Source: Flavobacterium luteolum
Lineage (GTDB): Bacteria > Bacteroidota > Bacteroidia > Flavobacteriales > Flavobacteriaceae
NCBI RefSeq assembly: GCF_027111275.1
Contig: NZ_CP114286.1
Span: forward strand, 5,132,501-5,196,500
Direction: 5' to 3'
Length of the DNA: 64,000 nt
The position numbers and the translations under genes are program-made. This document shows positions 55,441 to 63,635 of this stretch, piece by piece (position 1 is the first letter of the stretch; every line of letters starts with the position of its first letter). The notes under the pieces were generated by a model. The model saw only the letters and a program-made list of their open reading frames with translations, was not told where the DNA came from and did no database searches.

Positions 55441-56451
55441 TTAAATAACCTGAAATCCAAATGCATACGGATCGTCGCTTTCATCAATTATAATATTATT
55501 GTATCCGTACACTTTTGCCCAGCCTTGAATGCTTGGAACAATAGCTGGAATATCTCCAATAGAAGTTTCTTCTACGACTTTACCAATAAACTTACTTCCA
55601 ATATAACTTTCATGAATAAACTCTTCTCCTTTTTTCAATTTCCCTTTAGCATGCAATTGTGCCATTCTAGCCGATGTTCCAGTTCCGCATGGCGAACGAT
55701 CGATTGCTTTGTCTCCATAAAAAACAGCATTTCTGCCAGATGATGTTGGATCTATAGGTGATCCTGTCCACAACATATGGGTTACGTCTCTAATGGTATT
55801 GTTTTCAGGATGAATAAAATAATCTGGGTATTTTTCATTAATCTTATTGCGAACTTCTTGACTGTATTGAATAATTTTACTTGCTGTAAAATCTTGAACA
55901 CCCGAAAAATTCTTTTGCGGATCTACAATGGCGTAATAATTTCCTCCGTAAGCTACATCAAATACAATTTCGCCCAATTCTGGGCAATCAATAGTAAGAC
56001 CTTCTGCAGCTAGATAGGATTTAACGTTGGTCAGACGTACCCAATCTACTTTTTTGCCTGTTTGCTGGTATTCGATGTGCACTAAACCTGCAGGCGCTTC
56101 CATTTTGATAATTCCAGGAACTTTTGGAGTCACCAAACCTTCTTCGACAGCAATTGTAATAGTTCCAATTGTTCCGTGTCCGCACATTGGCAGACATCCA
56201 GAAGTTTCTATAAACAGAATTCCAAAATCATTCTCAGGATTGCTTGGCGGATACAAAATACTGCCGCTCATCATATCATGTCCTCTTGGTTCAAACATTA
56301 AGCCTTTACGAATCCAGTCATATTCTTTTAAGAAATGCTGCCGTTTTTCGCTCATCGAATTACCTTGTAGATTTGGTCCGCCACCGGCAACAACCCGAAC
56401 CGGATTCCCGCACGTATGAGCATCTACGCAAAAAAAAGTTTTCTTTACCAT
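55441..56451 (-). CDS. 4-hydroxyproline 2-epimerase (proline racemase family)
   Basis: A 336-residue cofactor-independent epimerase. Both catalytic cysteines are present, C90 in CLPMCGHGTIG and C255 in DRSPCGTGTSA, which excludes the Thr-containing trans-3-hydroxyproline dehydratase branch. It would convert trans-4-hydroxy-L-proline to cis-4-hydroxy-D-proline in the cytoplasm. The upstream aldehyde dehydrogenase stop is 1 bp from its start. Neighbours supply all later steps, which supports hydroxyproline over proline as substrate. Confidence 0.93.
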   Translation of the reverse strand: MVKKTFFCVDAHTCGNPVRVVAGGGPNLQGNSMSEKRQHFLKEYDWIRKGLMFEPRGHDMMSGSILYPPSNPENDFGILFIETSGCLPMCGHGTIGTITIAVEEGLVTPKVPGIIKMEAPAGLVHIEYQQTGKKVDWVRLTNVKSYLAAEGLTIDCPELGEIVFDVAYGGNYYAIVDPQKNFSGVQDFTASKIIQYSQEVRNKINEKYPDYFIHPENNTIRDVTHMLWTGSPIDPTSSGRNAVFYGDKAIDRSPCGTGTSARMAQLHAKGKLKKGEEFIHESYIGSKFIGKVVEETSIGDIPAIVPSIQGWAKVYGYNNIIIDESDDPYAFGFQVI

Positions 56452-56452
56452 T

Positions 56453-58036
56453 TTATATTTGAGATAGTGTTAGTTTATTATTTACTGTACGAACAATTTG
56501 CAACGGATTCTCATTTTGTAATTCAGCTGGCAGTAAATGGTCTGGCCAATTCTGAAAACTTACTGGACGCACCCATCTGTAAACTGCGTCTATTCCAACT
56601 GCTGTGTAACGTGAATCTGAAGATGCTGGATAAGGTCCGCCATGAAGCATAGAAGCGCAAACTTCTACTCCAGTAGGCACACCATTATATATTAAGCGAC
56701 CTACGCGATTCTGTAAAGCGTCAATTATTCCTTTGTGCGCGTCAATTTCATTCTCTTCACTAATGATTGTTCCTGTTAACTGTCCTTCCAACTTAGAAAT
56801 TACTTCTATTAATTCAGTTTCATTTTCGCATTCAATTAAAATAGAAAATGGTCCAAAAACTTCATTATGCAATGTCGCATTTTTTAAAAATTCTTTTCCA
56901 TCAACTTTCAAAACAGTTGAAACTCCATGATTTGGTAATGTCTCACCTTTAAATTGAGCTACTTTCGAAACCCCGTTCTGTTCTTCTATTTTTGCAATTC
57001 CGTTATTAAAATCAGCATAAATAGAAGGATGAAGCATGCAGCCTGGCGTAATTTTTTCGATTGCCTTATCTAGATTTTCTGTAAACTCATTTAGTTCTTC
57101 TCCTTTTAAAGCCAGCAGCAAACCTGGATTTGTGCAAAATTGTCCCGCTCCTAAAGTGATAGAACCTGCATAGGCTGTCGCCCATTTTTGGCTGTTTTTT
57201 TTCAATGCGTTAGGTAAAAGCACTACTGGATTTATACTTCCCATTTCGGCAAACACTGGAATTGGCTCTGGACGCTGTGCAGCTAAATCGCACAAAGCAC
57301 GTCCGCCTTTAATGCTTCCCGTAAAACCTACTCCTTTTACCAATGGATGTTTTACCAAACTTGTTCCAAGCGTTCTTCCGTCACCAATAAGGTTAGAAAA
57401 AACACCTTCTGGCATATTGGTTTTCTGAGCTGCTTTAATAATTGCAGAAGCAACCATTTCGCCCGTTCCTATATGCATGGAATGGCTTTTTACAATAACA
57501 GGACAACCTGCAGCCAAAGCCGAAGCCGTATCTCCTCCGCTTGTAGAGAATGCAAAAGGAAAATTACTTGATCCAAAAACCACAATTGGTCCTAAAGGTG
57601 CTAACATTTTGCGTAAGTCTTCTTTTGGTGCAGGCTGTCTGTCGGTTATTGCAGTATCTATTGTGGCTTGTACCCAGCTTCCTTCTGTAAGCATATCGGC
57701 AAAAGCTTTTAACTGTCCGATTGTTCTTCCGCGTTCTCCTTCTGCTCTGCCTCTCGGATAACCCGATTCGGTGCAGTACTGAACTAAAAGATCGTCTCCT
57801 AATGCTAAAATTTCATCAGCAATAGCGTTCAAAAATTTAGCTTTTTCAATACCCGAATAATTTTTATAACTCTCAAATGCTTGATTGGCTAACGCAACTG
57901 CTTCCTCAATTTCATCTTGAGTTGCCTCAGTAAAAACCCATGGATTTTCTGTATTCAATAGCGGATTAAACGTTTTTAGTATTTTTGTACCACCTGCTTT
58001 TAGCTGGCTTCCTATATAATTTTTTCCTGTAATCAT
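56453..58036 (-). CDS. 2,5-dioxovalerate (alpha-ketoglutaric semialdehyde) dehydrogenase
   Basis: A 527-residue aldehyde dehydrogenase. The general base is in VFAEMGSINPVVLLP and the nucleophilic cysteine in GAGQFCTNPGLLLA, the sequence style of the NADP-preferring hydroxyproline-type (type III) KGSA dehydrogenases. It would oxidise 2,5-dioxopentanoate to 2-oxoglutarate, the last step of hydroxyproline breakdown, delivering carbon to the TCA cycle. Its neighbours 1 bp downstream (epimerase) and upstream (dihydrodipicolinate synthase-like deaminase) complete the pathway. Confidence 0.92.
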   Translation of the reverse strand: MITGKNYIGSQLKAGGTKILKTFNPLLNTENPWVFTEATQDEIEEAVALANQAFESYKNYSGIEKAKFLNAIADEILALGDDLLVQYCTESGYPRGRAEGERGRTIGQLKAFADMLTEGSWVQATIDTAITDRQPAPKEDLRKMLAPLGPIVVFGSSNFPFAFSTSGGDTASALAAGCPVIVKSHSMHIGTGEMVASAIIKAAQKTNMPEGVFSNLIGDGRTLGTSLVKHPLVKGVGFTGSIKGGRALCDLAAQRPEPIPVFAEMGSINPVVLLPNALKKNSQKWATAYAGSITLGAGQFCTNPGLLLALKGEELNEFTENLDKAIEKITPGCMLHPSIYADFNNGIAKIEEQNGVSKVAQFKGETLPNHGVSTVLKVDGKEFLKNATLHNEVFGPFSILIECENETELIEVISKLEGQLTGTIISEENEIDAHKGIIDALQNRVGRLIYNGVPTGVEVCASMLHGGPYPASSDSRYTAVGIDAVYRWVRPVSFQNWPDHLLPAELQNENPLQIVRTVNNKLTLSQI

Positions 58037-58069
58037 GTTTTTTTTCTTATAAATGAATTAAGAGCAATT

Positions 58070-58205
58070 TTAGTTTTCAGCTACGGTTTTAGTCTCAAGT
58101 TTCAGTCGCAGCCCCAGTAAACACAGCTACCGAAAACCCTGACTGTAAATGGAAACTGAAAAACTGAGACTGCGGCTGAAAGCTGAGAACCGAGACTGAA
58201 AACTA
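58070..58205. repeat. Long imperfect inverted repeat
   Basis: The region is built from CTGAGACTGAAA-like words. TTTTCAGCTACGGTTTTAG near 58073 is mirrored by the CTGAAAACTAAAA stretch near 58193, and inner copies (CAGTCGCAGCC with GACTGCGGCTG) also pair, giving a long hairpin between the aldehyde dehydrogenase and deaminase genes. It looks like a dispersed flavobacterial element sitting inside the operon. Confidence 0.65.
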
Positions 58206-58233
58206 AAAAGCTAAGCCAATCTTTAATATGCTA

Positions 58234-59148
58234 TTATAAATTTTTATAGTCTGGCAAAGTTGGTCTAGTACGTAGTCCTTCAGCAATAATTGCAAGAACT
58301 CTTTCTCTTTCTGCTCCTTGCAATGGTAATCTTGGTGCACGAACATATTCTGAACCAATTCCTGTCGCAACCTCTGCCAATTTGATATTCTGAACCAAGA
58401 ATGCATTAATATCCAATTCTAATAAAGGCAAGAACCATCTGTAGATTTTCAACGCTTCATCAAATCTTCCTGCTTTTGCTAATTTGTAAATTGCCACTGT
58501 TTCTTCAGGAAAAGCACAAACCAATCCAGAAACCCATCCATCAGAACCCATAAATAGACTTTCTAATGCTAGTGTATCAACTCCTGATAATATTTTTAAA
58601 CGATCTCCAAAACGGTTGATCATTCTAGTAACATTAGAAATATCTCTAGTTGATTCTTTTACTGCTTGAATGTTATCATATTTTAATAACTCTTCAAACA
58701 TATCTAATGTCACTTCAATTTTATAGTCAATCGGATTGTTGTAAACCATAATAGGAAGTGAAGTATTTTTTGCCACTTCACTATAGAAAGTAACCGTTTC
58801 AAAATCAGATGCTTTGTAACGCATTGGAGGAAGCATCATCAATCCTTTTGCTCCATCTTGTTCAGCTTTATTGGCCGCTAAAATTGCATTTTTTGTAGAC
58901 TGCTCTGCAATGTTCATAATTACGGGCACTTTATTTTCTGTTAGTGCAACAGTATGTTTTACTAATTCTCTTTTTTCTTCTTCTAAAAGTGTGCTGGCTT
59001 CACCTAAAGTGCCTCCTAAAATAATTCCTGAAACTCCAGCATTTAATTGTGCCTTCATATTAACTTCAAACATATTGAAGTCTAATTTGTCATCTGCAGT
59101 AAATTTTGTAGTTACCGCTGGCATAACGCCATTCCATTGAATACTCAT
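58234..59148 (-). CDS. 1-pyrroline-4-hydroxy-2-carboxylate deaminase (DHDPS family)
   Basis: A 304-residue TIM-barrel aldolase of the dihydrodipicolinate synthase/N-acetylneuraminate lyase family. It has GGTLGEASTL near residue 45, the active tyrosine in MVYNNPIDY and the Schiff-base lysine in NIQAVKEST. Within this operon it is expected to deaminate and dehydrate the pyrroline product to alpha-ketoglutaric semialdehyde. First gene of the operon; the exact TAnnTTTG and tandem regulon boxes lie just upstream. Confidence 0.9.
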   Translation of the reverse strand: MSIQWNGVMPAVTTKFTADDKLDFNMFEVNMKAQLNAGVSGIILGGTLGEASTLLEEEKRELVKHTVALTENKVPVIMNIAEQSTKNAILAANKAEQDGAKGLMMLPPMRYKASDFETVTFYSEVAKNTSLPIMVYNNPIDYKIEVTLDMFEELLKYDNIQAVKESTRDISNVTRMINRFGDRLKILSGVDTLALESLFMGSDGWVSGLVCAFPEETVAIYKLAKAGRFDEALKIYRWFLPLLELDINAFLVQNIKLAEVATGIGSEYVRAPRLPLQGAERERVLAIIAEGLRTRPTLPDYKNL

Positions 59149-59170
59149 AATTTTAATTTTTTATTAAGGC

Positions 59171-59178
59171 CAAAATTA
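59171..59178 (-). promoter_or_regulatory. -7 element of the hydroxyproline operon
   Basis: The minus strand reads TAATTTTG at 59178-59171, an exact TAnnTTTG, about 25 bp before the deaminase ATG. The nearer regulon half-box (59205-59214) lies beside the -33 position. Confidence 0.65.
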
Positions 59179-59204
59179 TCTAGAAACAATAGAGCGCACC
59201 CTTT

Positions 59205-59236
59205 AAAAATTACCACAAAACGATACTATATTACCC
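59205..59236. promoter_or_regulatory. Tandem regulon boxes between hyp operon and araC
   Basis: CGATACTATATTACCC at 59221-59236 is one base different from the boxes at 39657 and 63225. A weaker AAAAATTACC lies exactly 21 bp away (core AATTACC at 59208, TATTACC at 59229). Placed between the divergent hydroxyproline operon and araC gene, it fits the activator's own binding site. Confidence 0.78.
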
Positions 59237-59297
59237 TCTATAACACCAAAACTTAAAAAACAGAACATTATAGCATCATTTTTTTATTCAAATGCAA

Positions 59298-59305
59298 TAT
59301 ATTTG
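59298..59305 (+). promoter_or_regulatory. -7 element of the araC gene
   Basis: TATATTTG matches TAnnTTTG exactly and lies 22 bp before the ATG at 59328. No TTG is seen 20 bp upstream. Confidence 0.55.
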
Positions 59306-59327
59306 ATTATAACTAACTAACCACTAT

Positions 59328-60173
59328 ATGAAAGTTTTCCCATTCAAAATTCCAAAATCTGGAGAAGATCCCCTTATATATCAAGAAGATATCGAAGTTT
59401 CATTTTATGATAAATTGCATCAGCATGAAGAAATTCAAATTAGTTTTATTGAAAAAGGAGAAGGAGCCGTTTTTGCCGGCGATACTATTTCGCAATACCG
59501 TGAAGGTGATATATTGGTAATTGGAAGTAATTTGCCACATGTGTTTAGAAGCGATATTCAGGAAAATGTAGTTTCAGTAATGCGTACTTTATTTTTTACC
59601 TTCAATTCGTTCGGAAAAGATTTTTTTGAGCTGTCTACTTTTAGAAATATCCATCCGATTTTAGAAAGCAGTAAAAACGGATTTATAATCCATAACGCAC
59701 CAAAAAAGGTTGTCAAATATTTCAAGAAACTGAAAAAAGCCGATAGCTATACTCGTTTTATATTATTTCTAGATATTATGAAATGGCTTTCTACATCAGA
59801 AACTACTCCTCTTTCTAATTATTTGTATCAAAAGAAAATTACGGACAATGAAGGAAAAAGAATGCAGATTGTATTTGAATATGTCATGACCAATTTTCAT
59901 AAAAACATCACATTAGATGAAATTGCTTCGATTGCGAGTATGACAAAAAATGCCTTTTGCCGGTATTTTAAGGTCCGGACCAACAAGTCATTTTTTCAAT
60001 TTCTAATTGAAGTACGTATTGAGAGAGCCGCAAAGTTATTATCTAATAATGAAGAACTCTCTGTTTTGGAAATTGCCGAATTATGCGGGTTCAATAATAT
60101 TTCCAATTTTAACCGAAAGTTTAAGGAATTAAAACAGCTTTCGCCTTTGCAATATAGAAAACTGAACTTGTAA
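59328..60173 (+). CDS. AraC-family regulator of the hydroxyproline regulon
   Basis: A 281-residue regulator: an N-terminal cupin sensing domain (~20-100, HQHEEIQISFIEKGEGAVFAGDT, REGDILVIGSNLPHVF) and a C-terminal AraC double helix-turn-helix (~185-278, DEIASIASMTKNAFCRYFKV, LEIAELCGFNNISNFNRKFKEL). It is divergent from the four-enzyme hydroxyproline operon with tandem boxes between them. The most economical model is that it senses hydroxyproline or a pathway intermediate and activates all promoters with the box; this is inference from position and repeats. Confidence 0.92.
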   Translation: MKVFPFKIPKSGEDPLIYQEDIEVSFYDKLHQHEEIQISFIEKGEGAVFAGDTISQYREGDILVIGSNLPHVFRSDIQENVVSVMRTLFFTFNSFGKDFFELSTFRNIHPILESSKNGFIIHNAPKKVVKYFKKLKKADSYTRFILFLDIMKWLSTSETTPLSNYLYQKKITDNEGKRMQIVFEYVMTNFHKNITLDEIASIASMTKNAFCRYFKVRTNKSFFQFLIEVRIERAAKLLSNNEELSVLEIAELCGFNNISNFNRKFKELKQLSPLQYRKLNL

Positions 60174-60193
60174 TATACTGCAGATATACTTTA

Positions 60194-60409
60194 CGTAGAC
60201 GCACTGCGGTGCGTCTCTACAGATATACGTGATATTTTAATTAAAACCTCGAAATTTCACCTAACAGATTGTCAATCCTATTCCGTTCCAATATTCCGTA
60301 GAGACGTACTGCAGTGCGTCTAACATATTGTGAATATTCGGTACGTAGATGCGTGTGTTTAATGCATTATGGATATACGTTGCGTAGACGCACTGCGGTG
60401 CGTCTCTAC
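60194..60409. repeat. Cluster of GTAGA(C/G)GCACTGCGGTGCGTCT repeats
   Basis: Two identical 27-bp hairpin units (60194-60220 and 60383-60409; stem GACGCAC/GTGCGTC around TGCG) and an inverted, diverged one (60298-60323, with GACGTACTGCAGTGCGTC). A fourth degraded word (CGTAGATGCGTGTG) lies near 60341. Spacers carry GATATACGT words. This dispersed palindromic repeat fills most of the 329-bp gap between convergent genes. Confidence 0.82.
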
Positions 60410-60435
60410 AAATTTACTTTGGGTTAAAAACAAAT

Positions 60436-60482
60436 CAGCTGTTTAATCTCGTTGTTTTAAACGACATTAAACAGCTGTTTTG
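60436..60482. terminator. Terminator between araC and alpha-galactosidase
   Basis: CAGCTGTTTAAT/ATTAAACAGCTG (60436-60447 with 60466-60477) with an inner CGTT/ACGA pairing, flanked by A- and T-rich tracts. It lies between convergent genes and probably serves both. Confidence 0.78.
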
Positions 60483-60502
60483 CTATATAAAAAATCTTTT
60501 TT

Positions 60503-62707
60503 TTATTTACCAGATACTGCTGTGATTTCAAGCACTACACTCGATTCAACTTTTGAAGAAGAAACTCTTAATCCTACATTCATTAAATAATCTCCTGTAA
60601 AAGATGCTCCAGATTCTTGTAGTGTTTGCTTTGCCTCAGGCATTAAATTAATTTCTTCTACTTTATACGTTTTATTGGAGTCTAAACCTTTAAAACGAAC
60701 CAAATTATATTGCGGATCATAAAGCGGATGAAGCGTATACGAAAATAAAACGGCTTTGTTCTTTGATTCGTCAACATACATTAATACAGCACGACTGTCT
60801 TCGTAAGGAGAAACAATTCGGTACATATCGCCATGCCAGATTACAGGGCTTAATCTTTTATAATTGGCAACTGCATCCTGAGTATATTTTATTTCTTTTT
60901 CTTTCAGTTCTTTTACATTAATATCAAAACCTAATTTACCCATCATGGCAACGTCTGTTTTGAATTTAATAGACTGATTTCCCCATGATGTTACGTGATT
61001 ACAAATCGTAAAAGCTGGAAAAAACTGCGAATATCCCCATTGAATAAATACTCTATTGTAAGGATCGGTATTATCACTAGCCCAAAATTCTGTGAAATAT
61101 TTTAAGAAAGCATAATCTGTTCTTCCTCCGCCTCCTGCGCAAAGCATCATTGGTAAATGCGGATATTTGGTTTTAATTCGCTCCAAAACTTTATACAATC
61201 CTCTGGTATATTCGATAAATAAATGAGATTGCTGATTTTTTAAATAAGTAGAATACGCATTGGTCATCATTCGGTTGCAATCCCATTTAAAAAATGCTAC
61301 ACCTCCATTGGTCTGCATAATATCGTCCACCGTTTTAAACACAAAATCCTGCACTTTAGGATTCGATAAATCCAAAACCAATTGTGTTCTGTAATAACTC
61401 TCCTCTCTATTTGGCAATTTTAAAACCCAATCTGGATGTTTTTCATACAATTCGCTTTTCGGATTAACCATTTCGGGTTCAATCCAAATTCCGAATTTTA
61501 CTCCAGTTTTCTCTGCCTGCTGCATTAAAAAGCCAAGACCATTTGGCAATTTTGTTTTTGTTGCCTGCCAATCTCCCAAACCTGATTTATCACCGCTTCT
61601 TGGGTATTTATTTCCAAACCATCCGTCGTCTAATAAAAACATATCAACGCCCAATGTTTTCGAATCTTCAAACATATCTGTCAATTTCTTTTCATCGAAA
61701 TTAAAAAAGGTAGTTTCCCAATTGTTCAGTAAAGTCAAACGAGGTTTGTCGCCATCTTTCACACCATAGTTTTTTGCCCAAGAATGTAAATTCCTGCTCG
61801 CCTGCCCTTTTCCTTTATTTGAAAAAGTATAAATAAAAGAAGGAGTCGTAAAAACTTCGCCAGGCTGAAGACTATATTCTGAAGCAAACGGATTAATTCC
61901 AGAACTAATTCTTAACGAATTTTTATTATCAAGCTCAAAAGTAAATTTAAAATTTCCCGACCAAGCGATTGTTCCCGCAACAAGCTCGCCACTATCTTCT
62001 TTGGCTTTGTCGTTTAATGCTAAAAAGAAAACTGGCGTCTGGTACATATTGGTTCTTACTCCCAATTTAGAATCAATTACTTTGGCTCCACTGGTTAATT
62101 CGCTTTCTTGCATTCTAACTTCTTTAGCCCAATCGCCATGAAACTGAGTCAGCCAATATTTATCCGCATCAAAATGCAGCATAGACGAAGCATAGTTGTA
62201 CAACGTTACCGGTTTCTTTTCGCGGTGTACAATTTCAGTCCATTGCTCAATAACATTCTCTTTATAGAAAGCTTTATAATGTAAAGTCACTTCTACATGA
62301 TAAACTGGATCTTTCATTTTTATAATAGTTTCAGTAGTATTGCCATCTATTTTTGTTGTCTGATGTCTTACGTACACTAACTCCAAAGCAGGGTTTCCGT
62401 CATTATGTGTCATACGGATAGCAGATTCAAATAAATTATCGGTTCCGTACGTTGGATACGCTTGATGTCTTAAATTAAGCAACGGATTTCCGTCGTTTAT
62501 AACAAATGTTCTCTCTGTCTCTTTAGAAAGTACATTATATGCCGAAACTTCCAGTTTTGCTCCTAAATAAGATTGATAAAGCAATCCGCTTTTTGCCACT
62601 TTTAAGATTAATGCGGTATTCTGGGTTTCAATAGCGATGGGATCATTTTGTGCATTAGTCTTCCAAAAGAGAGTGGTCAGAACTAATAGAAATAGTGCTT
62701 TTTTCAT
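60503..62707 (-). CDS. Exported GH36 alpha-galactosidase
   Basis: A 734-residue exported glycosidase. I start at the ATG at 62707 (signal peptide MKKALFLLVLTTLFWKTNAQ); an upstream TTG adds six residues. An N-terminal beta-supersandwich (~25-290) precedes the GH36 barrel with LLDDGWFGNKYPRSG, the nucleophile D476 in FFKWDCNRM and the acid/base region SDNTD (D545-D548). It releases terminal alpha-galactose from glycans or glycoproteins in the periplasm. Its own promoter is not obvious; regulon boxes lie ~370-710 bp upstream, shared with a divergent SusC-like gene. Confidence 0.93.
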   Translation of the reverse strand: MKKALFLLVLTTLFWKTNAQNDPIAIETQNTALILKVAKSGLLYQSYLGAKLEVSAYNVLSKETERTFVINDGNPLLNLRHQAYPTYGTDNLFESAIRMTHNDGNPALELVYVRHQTTKIDGNTTETIIKMKDPVYHVEVTLHYKAFYKENVIEQWTEIVHREKKPVTLYNYASSMLHFDADKYWLTQFHGDWAKEVRMQESELTSGAKVIDSKLGVRTNMYQTPVFFLALNDKAKEDSGELVAGTIAWSGNFKFTFELDNKNSLRISSGINPFASEYSLQPGEVFTTPSFIYTFSNKGKGQASRNLHSWAKNYGVKDGDKPRLTLLNNWETTFFNFDEKKLTDMFEDSKTLGVDMFLLDDGWFGNKYPRSGDKSGLGDWQATKTKLPNGLGFLMQQAEKTGVKFGIWIEPEMVNPKSELYEKHPDWVLKLPNREESYYRTQLVLDLSNPKVQDFVFKTVDDIMQTNGGVAFFKWDCNRMMTNAYSTYLKNQQSHLFIEYTRGLYKVLERIKTKYPHLPMMLCAGGGGRTDYAFLKYFTEFWASDNTDPYNRVFIQWGYSQFFPAFTICNHVTSWGNQSIKFKTDVAMMGKLGFDINVKELKEKEIKYTQDAVANYKRLSPVIWHGDMYRIVSPYEDSRAVLMYVDESKNKAVLFSYTLHPLYDPQYNLVRFKGLDSNKTYKVEEINLMPEAKQTLQESGASFTGDYLMNVGLRVSSSKVESSVVLEITAVSGK

Positions 62708-62853
62708 AAAAATTTTAATTAACAATAGTGAATATTCGTTTTTGAAGATTTCTAAAAAGAAGCCAAAAACAATCTTTTTCAGATTATAATTGAAATTCTA
62801 TAGAAACTCCGTGCATCACATTTATCAATCAAACCACGAGAAAAAATTCATTT

Positions 62854-62935
62854 AATTATACCCATAGAGGAACATAGTTGGTATAATTCATAATAAAAAT
62901 GGTTTTGAGCTCTGGTAGACCATTTTTAAATTATG
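62854..62935. other. Two adjacent hairpins in a long intergenic space
   Basis: AATTATACC/GGTATAATT (62854-62862 with 62880-62888) is followed by AAAAATGGT/ACCATTTTT (62895-62903 with 62919-62927). They lie ~150-220 bp upstream of the alpha-galactosidase start. They could be part of an untranslated leader, a small RNA or a dispersed repeat; nothing decides. Confidence 0.4.
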
Positions 62936-63071
62936 AAGAAATGAAGTCCAAAAATAGCAAAATATAATTAAATCCAATTATTGCGTCTTACTGCGTTGCT
63001 TTTTCAATATTAAAAACAAAATATTTTAAAAATAGACTTTTGATAATTTTTATACATTTTTTTACCGATTA

Positions 63072-63421
63072 TGATATTTTATTACCTAAAAAAGGTTCTT
63101 AATCGTAAAACAGGACAAAACATTTACAAGCTTAGTCCTACATATTAGCTTAAAATTACCGACTGGTATGGTTAAAAAAATAAAACTATTTAAAAAATTC
63201 AAAATTATTCCAAAAAGAAAATTCTGATACTATATTACCCACTTTTAAAAATTAAAACCATCATTCTATCACACCCATTCATTCCTCTTATTCAAAAAAA
63301 AGAATCTCCAAATAAACAAGAGTAAAATAATCTGCAAAAAACAAGAATATATAGCTATTTATTCAAATAACCTTGATTTATATTTTATGCATATATTACC
63401 CACTTTACTTTTAATATTATC
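63072..63421. promoter_or_regulatory. Cluster of regulon-box-like sites
   Basis: TGATACTATATTACCC at 63225-63240 is identical to the 39657 box. TATATTACCCACTTT occurs there (63231-63245) and again at 63392-63406, and AATATTATC lies exactly 21 bp after the latter (core at 63415). A looser TGATATTTTATTACCT is at 63072-63087. The cluster lies between the alpha-galactosidase and the SusC-like gene. Confidence 0.65.
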
Positions 63422-63457
63422 GTAAATAAATCGTGTTTTTTACAAATATCGCAAAAA

Positions 63458-63476
63458 ACTGGTAGGTACTGGTATG
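63458..63476. promoter_or_regulatory. ACTGGTA direct repeats
   Basis: ACTGGTAGGTACTGGTATG holds two ACTGGTA copies 10 bp apart (63458 and 63468); a third, ACTGGTATG, is at 63162-63170. Together they look like an operator for a different regulator, placed just upstream of the -7 element at 63497. Confidence 0.5.
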
Positions 63477-63496
63477 TGTTGACTTAGAAACATTTA

Positions 63497-63504
63497 TACA
63501 TTTG
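63497..63504 (+). promoter_or_regulatory. -7 element of the SusC-like gene
   Basis: TACATTTG matches TAnnTTTG exactly. A TTG at 63479-63481 is 15 bp upstream, shorter than usual. It would give an untranslated leader of about 125 nt. Confidence 0.5.
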
Positions 63505-63635
63505 GATTTCACATTTATCTCTTTTTTCACAAACAATCTGCAGGAGCTCAAGGCATTTTGTTTCTCCAAAATGAAAAATAGATAAAAAACGGACCACGAG
63601 AGAATAAAGTACTAACCAACAAAAACCAACAAAAC

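Noticed and set aside
56027..56419. 130-codon open frame antisense to the hydroxyproline epimerase
   Set aside because: It lies entirely within a well-supported gene on the other strand and shows no domain or start context of its own.
60194..60409. CRISPR-like array
   Set aside because: Only two identical units, one inverted copy, irregular spacing and no cas genes; the units are self-palindromic, so this is a REP-type cluster.
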